A stretch of 64,000 nt of DNA from Allomyces arbusculus (Eukaryota; Blastocladiomycota; Blastocladiomycetes; Blastocladiales; Blastocladiaceae): the NCBI GenBank assembly GCA_027604705.1, contig JADHYV010000062.1, positions 43,622 to 107,621 on the forward strand, written 5' to 3'. A program made the position numbers and the translations under genes. This document shows positions 33,301 to 43,736 of the stretch, piece after piece; positions within the stretch are counted from its first letter, which is position 1, and every line of letters starts with the position of its first letter. A model generated the notes under the pieces. It did no database searches. It was not told where the DNA came from and saw only the letters and a list, made by a program, of their open reading frames with translations.

Positions 33301-34238
33301 CAGAGGTCCGTCGCGCCCATGTGCTCAGCAAAGAGCAGGACCGACGGGAGCGTCGCGCAGCACGACGCACACGAGCACGTGAACCCGTGCAATAGTACGC
33401 GCAGTCCCGCAATCACTGCGGCCTGCAACGCCGGCATCGCGAGAAACTGCGCGCAGTGGAACAGCTCAAACGCCTGTAATGCCGACGCGGGCGGCGTGCG
33501 GAACGCGCCCGTGTAGATAAACGTCAGGACATTGTCAAACAACGCCGGCGACCCGAACACAGCGAGCGGGAGCCGGAATCGGTGCGCGGTCGTGGTTCGT
33601 GCGAGCCCGCCGAGTCCCGCGGGGCCGAAAATCGCTTCAAAGTAAGGGGATCGCGCAGCGAGCACGAACCGATGTGCCGTGACCAGGTAGATGGGTGCAC
33701 CCGTTGTGTCCTCCACCACGAGTGTGCAGTCGGCGTCGTCGCCGTAATCGAGCAGCGATTGCATGCGCGCGGCGAGCGTGGCCGGGTCCGAGGCGCCATA
33801 GTACAGGTCCTCGAGCGTGCGGTAGAGCTCTGTTAGATCAGCGGCACCGCGCGACGTGCGCGCGTGCACGTGGACGTGGAAGAGGCCGTCGTGCGGGTCG
33901 ACGGCGCTGGCGGTCGCGAGCTGCCCAGCGAGTGGCGTGGCGAGGAACGGGTCGAGCCGGGCCGCGTCGAGCATGGCGCGGTGGCAAAGCACCTCGTCGG
34001 GATCGAGTTGTGTGTCGGCGGTGACTTCGAGTAACGTGTCAGGCGCAATGGGCTGTGATGTGGCAGTAAAAATACTTGGCATCAGAAGTACTGGTTTGAT
34101 GACAGCTTTGCGGCGCACCGCGGCGGCAGGACGCACCTCACGCAGCGCGCGCACAAGATCCCTTCCAACCGCTTGGATGGCATCGAAGTTGACGGCCGCC
34201 GGCGTGGCGGGCGCCACGGTCATTGGCGTGCTGGGCAT
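30339..34238 (-). CDS. BTB/POZ-domain protein with long Ser/Thr/Pro tail
   Basis: Intronless, 1299 aa from the ATG at 34238 (MPSTPMTV). The BTB domain lies around residues 160-330 (DCTLVVED, VTAHRFVLAARSPYFEAIF, LFDNVLTFIYTGAF), used in known proteins for dimerisation and Cullin-3 binding. A helical region follows (PPIKESIFRTFL, ADMPRRIETLRAHLVPQF) with a short acidic patch. From ~590 onward the sequence is low-complexity S, T, P, A with many SP and RxxS sites and a run of 8-aa repeats (MSPRTAxS). It ends with basic KKKHKSFLARIGLGSL. An in-frame ATG at 34487 would add 83 Arg/Pro-rich residues and is judged less likely. Confidence 0.75.
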   Translation of the reverse strand: MPSTPMTVAPATPAAVNFDAIQAVGRDLVRALREVRPAAAVRRKAVIKPVLLMPSIFTATSQPIAPDTLLEVTADTQLDPDEVLCHRAMLDAARLDPFLATPLAGQLATASAVDPHDGLFHVHVHARTSRGAADLTELYRTLEDLYYGASDPATLAARMQSLLDYGDDADCTLVVEDTTGAPIYLVTAHRFVLAARSPYFEAIFGPAGLGGLARTTTAHRFRLPLAVFGSPALFDNVLTFIYTGAFRTPPASALQAFELFHCAQFLAMPALQAAVIAGLRVLLHGFTCSCASCCATLPSVLLFAEHMGATDLCAELVPAFSRAPAKLWTSLEFLNFPPPIKESIFRTFLLEAEHNGAALLDGIMNLDAVLAAIQGRAGFHELTMVITHMCDALVPQLLRNLPYILGTIDRAPVADMPRRIETLRAHLVPQFHDGNIVLLAFNLFTLCQSRAGTPKNASESDTDGREDEEDDENDENDYPAGEIHAARHHRLGTLGDLADDACTFLASRWPQIALTPPRGVYATSGAWRAFLEHMATRCHVPVREFLREYGGMGGGSTSAAGLIAPRPVSLVGLTQEDMQRMVDKDDDLVTPAVRKPRVRSMYAEVTSSSASIGSNKSTGSGKAAASAVGSAAARRRTVAVATAPAAPSPKRQPAALASTSMTKPNTSKPVPPVPASKTTGTTAAATSRKPPTTTSAAQTTHDKTLARRSMAATTVAFGRSTPVPASTQPTPQTRTPSRLAPGNPSSRRSVSTSPNPQEPATPPKPGTPGRSKSLSRAPVRARTDSGISGPRSSSAVRASAAAAATAPPKTAASEKPAAATSSLARRPSTKSTTTSQPSPVVARRLPAAVASETSPTSSLTRRGSIASLRRGSVRAPTTNGSTPKPAPKPVASAAAKPVPSKPASSSSVTKPSASSSTAKPTPSSAVAPVFRRVSTSTTKRNPSVASIASTGSSSSSRNPPTGSRVQLTESPTGSSSSMHSSSSSSLTRPQPGSGKAARERSPLRIHMAPDSPPHTAAPVVSVLDEAANPIPADEAVSLDSINDDDGGVPRISTSPLPMEPTPPVPPVPPLSSFPYIVELARELGTPPPVPPKDNVGAARSPRTVASMSPRTAASMSPRTAPSLSPRTAPSLSPRTAPSASPRTSASCVYPPFATLPPGSSLLGPGAAPAAVLSPPVPPKDGRRFSTLLPPPTSRPASGMASPRPASLLMAPLPPPPPPSSRPASAATSVSSLGAVIDGTKDRPTATAAELVPIKPKKKHKSFLARIGLGSLADPTRGGTKGGAGVVTATGMARGKKTKE
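30811..30951 (-). repeat. 24-nt tandem repeat inside BTB gene
   Basis: Five full and one partial 24-bp unit encode MSPRTAxS-type octapeptides; units differ at several bases, so the array is not recent. Confidence 0.8.
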
Positions 34239-34796
34239 GCTTGTAGAAGAAAGCTGGTTGATCGGCGTGTGCTTGCTTGCACCTGTTACTGATCGCTTGC
34301 TGTTGGTCGCGCGCCCGTCGCGGGCGGGTCTGCGGTCACTCGGGCGAAGCTGCTGGCCATGCACTGGTCGGCACGCTGGCGAGAGGACTTGGTGGACGAG
34401 CAGCGGCGCAGCGGGGGTGGATGGTGCTTGGCGCGACCGGCGATGGCGACGTGCAGCGGCCCAGGCACTTTGCTTGGGCGGTAACATGCATTACAGCACG
34501 TGGGTCGCGTTGGCCGCCAGGCGCCAGCCTTGCGCACGCCGTTGCCGCTGGCATCTCCTTGCTGCGCCACACATTGTTAACCACGCGTGTCACGTGTGCG
34601 CTGGCGAGCCGCAGGGAAGTGGTCTTGGTGTCCCGGATCCGTGACATTGGAGAAGGAGTGACAACATGTATTTGCAACGCGATGTCCTGCGCGTGTGCCT
34701 GTATGTATAAAACACTCTACATACAATCGTGAATGAAGCGCGCCATCCACCCTCTCGCACTCGCCGCCGGCACGGCGGGCAGGCCCCACGCCTGCA
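34239..34796. other. Upstream region of BTB gene, downstream of zinc transporter
   Basis: 558 bp. Contains the BTB gene promoter and the transporter 3' end. Nothing else recognised. Confidence 0.5.
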
Positions 34797-36582
34797 TCAC
34801 GCGGCCTCGTTGGTCGAGTCGCTGCTGCAGCAGACCTGCGTGCGGCACTGCTTCGGACAGCGAAACTGACACGCGAGCCCGTGCACATCCGCCTCTGGCG
34901 CACCACCCCCCACCGCGGGCGCGCCCGACGGCGCGTCCCCCGCGGCATGCACGACACAAAACTCGGGCTGGATAGTGACCGAGTGCACGTTATGCGCGTG
35001 CATCAATTTCTTGATCTTGGCCGCAATGTCGTGATACTGGTCCGAGTCGCGCGGATTGCGGCGGCAATCGTGTTCGGGCGCCTGCGCGAGCGCAACGTGC
35101 ACTGTAGCCACATTCTTCTCGTCAGCCAGTTCCCAGACGTGCAGTTCGTGCACGCCCACGACCCCCTCGAGCGCGGCAATCTGCGCGGTCACCTTGGGCA
35201 AGTCGATTGATGCCGGCGCGACTTGCAGGAGCACGCTCGCCGCGCGCCGGACGAGCGGGACCGTCGAGGCCAGAATCAGGCCCGTGATGATCAGTGAGAC
35301 GGCCGGATCCACGTACTTGACCCACTCGGGCGCGTTTTCGCCGCTGGCACCGCCAAGTGCCCATGCGAGGCCGGCAGAAATCATGACGGCCACGGACCCG
35401 AGCGCGTCGCCCATCACGTGCAGGAACACGCCGCGCATGTTCATCCCGCTCGTCTTGGATTTGGCTGCGCCGTGATCGTCGCCGTCGGACCCAGCTCGGG
35501 CCTCTTCGTCGACGTGCGAGTGGTAAGACGGCGCCGATGGATGGTACGGCGGGAGTGTCGACGACGTGGCCGATGGTCGGTGCGGGTTGACGACGCCCAG
35601 CTCGTGCGAGTCGCAGCCGGGCACGATTTGCACGATCTTGCCCATGCGCATGACTTGCGTCTCCGTCGAGTTCGACGCGGACTGCGTGTCGGGAGTCGAC
35701 GTGGATGAGTCGAGCGGGGACAGGTTTGCGGGGGACGGGCTGGGTCGGGTCACAGCCGGCGCAGGAGCCACCGGTTTTGCAGAGTCAACGTGGAGATGCA
35801 CGTTGGCGGCCAAGTGATCGTCGCGCTCGTGCTCGTGCTCGTGGTCGTGGTCGTGGGCAGCATGATCGTGACCGCCGCCATGACTATGAGCATGTCCGTG
35901 GTCGTGACCGTGATCTGCAGAACCGTATCGTCACCGTTAGTTTGGAGCCACAAGAGCATCGCGTCGCGTCGCAAGCACGAACCGTGGAACAGGAACAGGC
36001 CAATGATGTTGACCGCGAGGCCCGCCCCGCCGACAATCAAGACTTGTCGCGGGTTCTCGACGACTAGAAAAACGAACGACCGGTCAGTCGCGAACCGGAA
36101 GCGTAATTACCGCAGCAAGCGCGCGCGTACATTTCGGCGACAGGAAACGCTCAATCGCTTCCATGAAGATAGAAAAGCATAACGCCATCAAAAACACGCC
36201 GTTGATAAGCGCGCCGACAATCTCGGCGCGTTGCCAGCCGTACGAGTAGTTTCCTTGGTGCACCGTCTGCTTGGCGAGCTACACACGAGCCGATGTAATC
36301 ACAACGCCCGTCAGCACCCGACCAACGCAAGCCCATCGCACGACCCCTCGCCACCGAACCATGTACCTTGATTGCATAGAGCGCAATGACCAGGGACAAC
36401 ACGTCCGACAACATGTGGAACGCGTCTGCGACCAGCGCGACCGACCCCGTCATGTTGCCGACGATCAGTTCGACCAAACAGAACCCACCCGTCATGAACA
36501 GCATCGACCCGATGCGCCCACGACGCGTCTTGAGCCTCTGCAGCAACGACTTGGACTTGCGGTTGCCGGTCGACGCGTCCAT
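34797..36582 (-). CDS. ZRC1: Vacuolar zinc transporter, cation diffusion facilitator (Zrc1/Cot1-like)
   Basis: Zn2+/H+ antiporter moving zinc out of the cytosol, in yeast into the vacuole. 520 aa, four exons (minus): 36582..36367, 36278..36131, 36063..35983, 35914..34797. TM2 has HMLSD and TM5 HVMGDALGS, the paired HxxxD zinc sites. SYGWQRAEIVGALINGVFL is the family TM3 region. Splicing at 35983/35914 creates a His-rich loop (HDHGHDHGHAHSHGGGHDH) between TM4 and TM5, as expected. The loop is extended by a ~110-aa low-complexity insert. The C-terminal cytosolic domain (GVVGVHELHVWEL) is present and the end is Cys-rich (CQFRCPKQC, CC). All junctions hold frame. Confidence 0.93.
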
Positions 36583-37622
36583 GGTGATCGGATTCGGCAG
36601 CGAATTGGCAGGTCTCGAGAGCGCAGTCCGCGAACGGATATGCTAGAATCGGAAACGAAATGCTTGATCTTGCGAGTTTCGCGACGAGCCGATGCAAGGG
36701 GAGCCGCGCGTTGATATGTGGCCACGTCGGAGAGAGCAAGAACGTGCAACGCCTCAGCCTGGATTGGTTCTTCAATGCGCAGCACCGGACGGCCCCCGCG
36801 AAGCACAGCTTGCAAGGTGGAGGAAGCCGGAGAAATCGTGATCGCGTCGCAGATCCCGGCGGCGGCAAAAGCGTCAGCAGCGTCGACCACGCGCGTTGGA
36901 GGTGCGAACTTGGGACCTCTTCGGCCGCCGCTGGCGGTGCACTAGCGCCAAGGGAGAGAATCACCACCGTCTCGGCCGTTGGCCACCACCATGGCCCAAG
37001 TCGAACCGCAAACCAAGCCCAGAAGACAATGGCCATGGCAAGCGTGCTTCACTCTAGCGCCACTCCCGCCCATGGCCGACGCCGCCGACCGTCACTGTTG
37101 CCGGTTGTTGCCGTGAGGACCCTCACGGTCACGAGCGTCCCAATTTTCGATTGGCAAATTGTTGCGTGCATCTACCCGACTTTTCCAACCGCGCTGCTGC
37201 TCCCTGCCTCTTCCTGCCGGCCGCAGGATGAGCAAAGTCGATAATTTCGCCATTATCCGATCGGGTTATGCTGGCTCTTCCTTGGTCGTCGCTGCCGCAG
37301 TAACGACGATGGTGGTGAAGGTGCTCGCACAGTCTCGTGAGGCTCGCATGAGGCTCACGCTCTTGGTGGATCCGGCAAAGGCGACCAACTGGTCCGGCCG
37401 AGTCGCAACGTTTTCTTGCAGCTGGTCATGACGATGAGATAGCTTGAAGATTGTCGCGAGCTCATTGTGGACGTTAAAGAAAAGTGCTGGGCGAAGAGCT
37501 TGAGTCTTGATGGATAAGGCCCATGATTTGTGGATGACTTCTTGCAGCCCGTCGGTCGTTCGGCGGGCAGCAACGACAGCGGGATTGATTCAAGCGTAAC
37601 TTGCAGCAAAACCTCGACCAAG
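36583..37622. other. Divergent upstream region of zinc transporter and DPH6
   Basis: 1.0 kb. Overlapping ORFs on both strands (e.g. 36492..36890 minus, 36718..36945 plus) look partly protein-like but neither can be joined to a start and stop with good splice sites. Confidence 0.4.
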
Positions 37623-40391
37623 ATGAAGGTCGTCGCGCTGATCAGGTATTTGATGCCATGACGGGTGAACACCAACGGTCAGCAAATGAGCCGGAGGACT
37701 TGTCAATCGAGCAGCCATCATGAAGTTCGACCGGCTTGGAATGGTCATGGACAGTCAACAGCCGCACGACGGCAGCGATCGCACAGATTCTGACGACAAG
37801 CCGTGTCATATACTGATCACATAGCGGCGGAAAGGACTCCTGCTTCAACGTGCTGCACTGCGTCGCCAATGGCCACGACGTTGTCGCGCTCGCCAACTTG
37901 CATCCAGCCGCGGACGCGGGGGGTATATGCGCCGTTCTTCTCCACCCATCGAATTGCGGTTGCAGTCGCTTATCATCGTCATCATGTGGTCACTTTAACA
38001 GACGAGCTCGACTCGCACATGTACCAGACAGTCGGGCACGATGTGATTCCTCTATACGCCAAGTGTTTCCGCAACCCGGCTATGCCCAACGATGCCGACC
38101 CGCTCGCTGCGCCCGACCTGCCCCTGTTCCGGCGCGCGATTGCAGGCGCCTCGGCCAACATTGCCATGACCTATGACCATGCTGGCGCGGCTACTGGCGA
38201 TGGCGGCAATGTAGTGGACGAGGTGGAGGACCTGTATTTGTTGCTCAAAGACGTGGTCACGACCATGCCCGAGGTCAAGGGCGTGTCAGTCGGCGCGATT
38301 CTGTCGTCGTACCAGCGCGTGCGCGTGGAGAACGTGTACGTGTTTGCTCTACTCGTGATTCGTAATCAGTGAGCTGGTCCTTCCAACACGATTCCCCCTC
38401 TTCAAACTAGGTGCCAGCGGCTCGGTTTGCAAGTCTTTGGATATCTCTGGCAGGGCAACCAGGTCGAGCTCCTGGCCAGCATGGTCAACGCCGGCATGAA
38501 CTCGATCTTGATCAAGGTCGCGGCCATGGGTACAGTGTCAAATTCTCGTGGTTCCAGCCGTGACCAATGCAGCTCATTCGCCGAGTTTGCTCTCGACAGG
38601 CCTGGACCGTCGCCATCTCGGTAAATCGCTGATGCAGTTGCAGCCGCATCTCCTGAAAATGGTACCATTCCAAGATCCATTCTCCACCCTTTGTTACGAG
38701 CCGTGCGACTTAACCGGTCCCCTCAACGCATGCAGCACACGCAATACGACCTGCACCCGTGCGGCGAAGGCGGCGAGTACGAGACCATCACGCTCGACTG
38801 CCCCGTGTTCCGCCGGCGACTGGTCGTCAAGACTGCCGAGACCATTGTTCACTCGGACGACGAGATTGCGCCCGTCCTGTACCAGAGGCTTGTTGACATG
38901 GACGTCGAGGACAAGACCGATCTCGTCCCGTACGAGCAGCTGCGCGCGGACCTGCGCGAGCAGCTGGTGTCCGACACGGTCGCGCAAATCGTTGAGGACG
39001 CGACCGACGTGACGGTTGATGCAGTCCTGACGTCTGCTGCCGTGAGCCGCGTTCGCGCTGAGGAGAAGGAGACTGTGGACCTGCCGCAGGTGAAGAGTGT
39101 CGGGAGTCTGCTGGCCGTGACGGGGATTCGTGCTCCGTCCGACGCGTCGCTCGAGGACTCGGCGCGGCACGTCATGGACCAGCTCGCGCAAGTGCTGCAG
39201 AGCCGCGAGCTTGACACGAAGCGGCACCTGGTCATGGTCACGGTCCTCGTCAAGAACATGGCCGACTTTGCGCGTGTCAATGCAATTTACGGACAGTACT
39301 TTGGCGTGAACCCGGCGGCGCGGTACGTATGTGCCAGTCGAACGATTTCGATTCCGAAAAGGCCAGGCTAACGTTGGCTGTCCTCTCGTTTCCAGCGCGT
39401 GCATCCAAGCCGTTTTGCCGTGCCAGGTCCAAGTCGACGCGCTCGCTGTCGCCCACCCCAACGTACCGCGCGACAACCTACATGTGCAGTCGATCTCGTA
39501 CTGGGCTGCGGCCAACATCGGCCCTTACTCGCAGTCGTGCACGGCCGCGAGCCACGTGCTTGTCGCGGGCCAAATCGGTCTCGTGCCCGAAACCATGGTC
39601 ATGCCAGCACTCGCGACTCCGACGGCCACATTCCAAGCGCAAGCTCACCTGTCGCTGCGACACCTGACGCGCATCTACGACGCGATCCGCGTCTCCCCTA
39701 CCCGCGACGTGGTCGCGTGCGTCGCGTACGTCTCGTCCCCTACGTGGTTCACGGCTGCGCGGCAAGTGTGGACTGTGGCAATTGACGCGCCGGTGCTTGC
39801 CGTGGCCGTCCCACGGCTTCCGCGCGACGCCCTTGTTGAGTGGGTTGCGGTCGCGCACCACCCAGAGTGGCGGAACCAGTACAATGCCGCGCATGGGCGA
39901 CTGCAGAATCCGTTGGATTCGGATGACGAGGAGGACGCGCCGATTGTCGCGGCGCGGTATGTCAAGGTGCGTGCGGCGACGACGCGGGACGGGGATGTGA
40001 CGGCGTCGCGCAACGGGACGTTGGTCACGGTCATCGCGCGTGGGAAGGTGTCGGCGCCGGTGGAGAGCGAGTGGACGGAAGCGGATGTGCGCCCGGTGCT
40101 TGCGGATTTGGTGGACGATGTCGGAGTCGCGCTTGCCAAGGTGGAGGCGGATCGAAAGCATGTGCTGAACGTGCGCGTGTTTTACTTGGCCGAGATGACG
40201 ACCGGGTTTGAGACTGGTACGTTTGTCGTTGGAGCTGCGAGCACGGGTTGGGGCGTACTGACCTGATCTTTCGTTTTTCCGTAGTCGCTCTGCGAGTCCT
40301 CGGCTCGATGGGCCCTGTCAGTTTTGTTCCGTGCACGGGCATCGAGGGCGGCGCGCATTTCGCGCTCTTCCTGCACGCCAACGTCGAGTAG
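37623..40391 (+). CDS. DPH6: Diphthine--ammonia ligase (Dph6) with C-terminal RidA-like domains
   Basis: ATP-dependent last step of diphthamide synthesis on elongation factor 2. 716 aa, eight exons: 37623..37645, 37825..37922, 38002..38335, 38411..38529, 38600..38661, 38736..39322, 39396..40216, 40285..40391. Exon 1 has only MKVVALI plus part of a Ser; joining gives VALISGGKDSCFN, the PP-loop ATP pyrophosphatase motif. SVGAILSSYQRVRVENVCQRL and CGEGGEYETITLDCP are Dph6 signatures. From ~390 two YjgF/RidA-like domains follow (NIGPYSQ, AGQIGLVP), as in the yeast protein (685 aa). Intron 1 is 179 nt, the others 68-79. Splice phases all agree (2151 nt). Confidence 0.94.
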
Positions 40392-40593
40392 CCTGCTCGG
40401 CTGGTTTTGCCTCTTACTTTCGTTCTGTGAATAGTCGTAGCTCGTATGTAGTAGCGAACAGAGGGTTTTCATTTAATTATCAATATCCAGCTCAACTCGT
40501 GAGCAAATCCCGCCACGATCTTGGGTATTTCCTTCCCTTCATCGAGCGGTGCCAACGACCGCTCCTTCTCGACACCAAACCGAGCGGCACCGA

Positions 40594-41395
40594 TTAGTGC
40601 TTGGCCGGGCTCTTCGGGCTCGCCGACCCGACCGCCTTCTTGATCGCAGCCTCGTCGAGCTTCTTGGGCGGCGTCGCCTTGCCGACACCACCCCCCACCG
40701 CCGGGATCTTGGTCGGCGACGGCGGCGTCGCAGCCTTCGCCGTCTTGGTGGGCGACGCGGGCGCCTTAGCCTTGGTCGGCGACGGCGGCGCTGACTTGAT
40801 CGGCGACCCGAGCACGGTCGGCGCGTACTTGACCGTCGGCGAGACGTGCAGGTGCAGGACGCGCTGCTTGGCGGCCGCATCGAGCTTGGCGACCTCGGTC
40901 GTGACCTGCAGCTTGGCCTGCGACCACTCGGTCTTACTTGCCTGCAGCTCCTCGAGAAGCTTAAGCTTGGCCGCCTGGCGCGTCGGCGAGTTGGCGGGGG
41001 ACGCGCGCGTCGGCGACGCCGAAGTCGCGATCTTAGTCGGCGTCTTCGGCGCCGCAGCGGAGGCCTTGCTGGCCTTGTTGGGCGACGCGGGCGCCTTGGT
41101 GGGCGATTTGGGCGCCGAGGAACTGGCCTTGGCCTTGTCTGGTACGTGGACGAGGGTGGTCAGCATCGAAGCGACCAGGATGCATTCCGGCTGCAGTCGC
41201 AGCCCTGCATGAGTGCTCTCGCGAGGAGCGCAAAAGCAAATGCGCCGATGTCGCGACGGCAGCAGCTCGAAGTCATCGGCGCGCGAGTTTCCTGCAGCCG
41301 CGGGCATGGGAACTGGGATACCAACCGGTCGTGTAGGGCGACGCGGCGTCAGCCGCCTTCTGACGCAGGTTGTAGGACGACTTCTGAACGGGCAT
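40594..41395 (-). CDS. Basic protein with S/T-P-x-K repeats
   Basis: 204 aa, two exons (minus): 41395..41326 and 41138..40594, intron 187 nt, phase 1. The N-terminus is MPVQKSSYNLRQKAADAA. The rest holds about a dozen copies of SPTK, SPNK, SPTR, SPIK or TPTK in Ala/Pro-rich linkers, interrupted by a helical, Lys/Gln/Glu-rich segment (KLKLLEELQASKTEWSQAK, VAKLDAAAKQ). S/T-P-K-K-like motifs are known from linker histones and other DNA minor-groove binders and are CDK sites. A chromatin or cytoskeletal role is only inferred. TATAAG lies ~95 bp upstream. Confidence 0.75.
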
Positions 41396-42531
41396 GGTGG
41401 TGCTGATGGTTGCTTTTGGTAGGTTGCGGGAGCGAATGCGTGTGCTTCGACTGGAGAGTCGGGATGAGCTAGCGGGGGGATGTGCGCTCTTATAGGGGCA
41501 GCGTTGTGGAACCCCCATTTCGACGTGGTCTGACCAGCATTCCAGCACGCGTTCCCGCGACCCCATTCGCTGTTCACCATCCGCTCTTCGCAGCGCTCAG
41601 GGTTCTCGAGGCATTGTATATTTGAATTTGAATTCTCATTGGAGCAGCATGCGGCAGGTAATTTTGTGGGGCGGGCGCCTCAATGACCGGTCGGCCGCGA
41701 ACTGATCCTTCTCCTCTTCCCGAGCGCTCGTCCGTAAACCACGGTAAGCAGGCGATGCGGGACAGAGATCCCTCTCTTCATGCCCGTGCGGAGTGATCAC
41801 GGCGAACAGAACAGAACGCCTGCAGCCGGCCGTCAGAAGCGCGCGCCGGGGTCGATGGCGGACGGCGTGAAGGGTGGGTGTGACCTCGAGAGACGCGTCG
41901 TGCAGCGCACGTGTGGACTGAGAGACACCGGTTGCACCCAGCAACGTCTCGGCGTGGCCCCACATGACGTGATCAACGCAGATAAAGTGCACCACCTCCA
42001 CCACCATCCTTTCGAAATCATCCTCTCGTCTGCTTCCACTCTGAAGCGAGTTTGTTATTGCTGTCTTTGGCCCTGACGACATGTCGTTGCCCGATCTGCC
42101 AAGGAAGACAAGATTTATCCGCGCTACCGAATGCACCATGTGGATAACGATAAATAATGGTTGAATTTCTTCGGCTGAGGTGTGATCGCCTACGACGTGA
42201 TGTGTTGCTATTTTTTCTTCCTGTCTCGATGCGGAACCCATGTGATGGTACTTTGTAATTTGCGATTGAGATGCGGCCCGAGACCGTCACATGCCTGGTG
42301 ATCAACATGGCTCGGTGTCCGCCCTGAGAACAACTTTTCGCTGAAGGGTTCATTGTTGCTGGCTTTATTCTTCTGTGTCTGTCGCTCTGCAAGTCACACG
42401 CGCTGGGTGATTTCCGAGAGCGAGGCGTGGTAGTTCTCGACGAAAAATGGCACTAATAGCAAAGGAGACGGGGGAATATATGTCACACTAATGGTTACAT
42501 CGACAAACGCACGCAACGGCAGGCACGGGCA
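41396..42531. other. Intergenic region
   Basis: 1.1 kb between the S-P-T-K gene start and the GUK1 3' end. Short ORFs only; no recognised feature beyond the TATA-like element near 41490. Confidence 0.55.
41489..41494 (-). promoter_or_regulatory. TATA-like element of S-P-T-K gene
   Basis: TATAAG on the minus strand, about 95 bp upstream of the ATG at 41395. Confidence 0.4.
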
Positions 42532-43437
42532 TCACACCTGGTAGTGCTGCTTGATCCATGCCGTGAGCTTGGCGTAGGCCTCATCAATGTTGTCGTTGAC
42601 AATCACGTAGTCGTGCGCACCCGTGGCCGCATACTCGAGCTCGGCTTTTGCCGCCGCCAATCGATCGGCTAGCGTCTCGGCCGACTCAGTGCCGCGGCCC
42701 TTGAGTCGCGCTTCGAGCACCTCGAGCGACGGCGGCTGCACAAACACGTAGCGCGCGTTCAGGTTCGTGTTCTTGACGATCTTGACGCCCTGCATGTCGA
42801 CTAGTGGCAAAGGGGAGTGTACGCGCGAGTCAGGGACCGTGCCGAGAGCGTCGATTCACCTTGCAATGCGCCAGCGGGAGCGTACTGTCGAGGATGCAAA
42901 TCTTGCCCTGCTCCACGACCTGCTTGACGGCCTGCACCGACGACCCGTAGAGGTTCTTCGAATACTCGGCCCACTCAATGAACGCATGCTGCGCAATCAA
43001 GTCCTGGAATTTGTCGCGCGTCGTAAAGTAGTAGCTGACACCATCGACCTCGCCGTCACGCGGCTTGCGTGTCGTATCTAATTCAATCGATCCGGGTCGC
43101 CCGTCAGCGCGATCGACTTCGGCTCGATCCTCGATTCGCGGTGCGTACGCGACACGCTGAACCCAAACACGCCGGGGTACTCCTTGAACAGCCGCGTCAG
43201 GAGCGTCGACTTGCCAGCGCCCGAGGGGCCCGACAGGACCAGAGGGCGCGTGTTGTCCTTGACGATGGCGGCAGCGGGCGGCATGGCGGTCGACATGCTT
43301 GCAGATGGTGCTCGCAGCGGACAGGCGCGGATCGGGAGGGCTGGGTGGAGCACGGGCACGGCAGCAACAAGCGGGAGAGCGCGTGGTGCGAGTGCAGCAA
43401 GTGGCCTTGGGGCACGCGATGCGAAAGCAGAGAACAT
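42532..43437 (-). CDS. GUK1: Guanylate kinase
   Basis: Phosphorylates GMP to GDP. Three exons (minus): 43437..43149, 43077..42886, 42800..42532. P-loop [11 protein letters not shown]; splicing creates [21 protein letters not shown], the GMP-binding signature, and [14 protein letters not shown]. The C-terminal lid and end ([15 protein letters not shown]) are intact. Two starts are possible: 43437 ([12 protein letters not shown], 249 aa) adds 47 residues rich in R, A, L and P and without acidic residues, typical of a mitochondrial presequence; 43296 (MSTAMPPAA, 202 aa) gives a cytosolic enzyme close to yeast length (187 aa). Divergent from KAE1, 299 bp between the outer starts. Confidence 0.95.
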
Positions 43438-43736
43438 TGCTGTGCAAAATGTGCGGCATGCCGCTTGCCGCCGCGTGGCCAAATTTTTGCTGATTTGCCT
43501 CAGGAAAATGAATAAATGTTTGCCAGCGTGATCAGTGACGTGGACAGAAAGAATCGTTGTGCAAGCCGAAGAAACGTCGTTGTCGAACCTCCACCGCGTC
43601 GTCAAGCACGATCCAACGAAAAAACGACTCGCAGCAGCAACGGCTTTTGGCGTTCATCATCTTGCCCACTCGTGTTCGTGCGCCGACCGCCCAAGATCAG
43701 ACTTGTCACGCACCGAATTCCACCTCGGACTCGACC
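43438..43736. promoter_or_regulatory. Bidirectional GUK1/KAE1 upstream region
   Basis: 299 bp between divergent starts; presumably holds both promoters. No TATA box was seen on either strand. Confidence 0.45.

Noticed and set aside
34239-34487. Upstream extension of the BTB protein
   Set aside because: 83 Arg/Pro-rich residues without protein-like pattern; the ATG at 34238 is followed by the ordered sequence.
36492-36945. Overlapping protein-like ORFs on both strands upstream of the zinc transporter
   Set aside because: Neither joins to a start, stop or splice sites that make a gene; only one strand could be real and nothing decides it.
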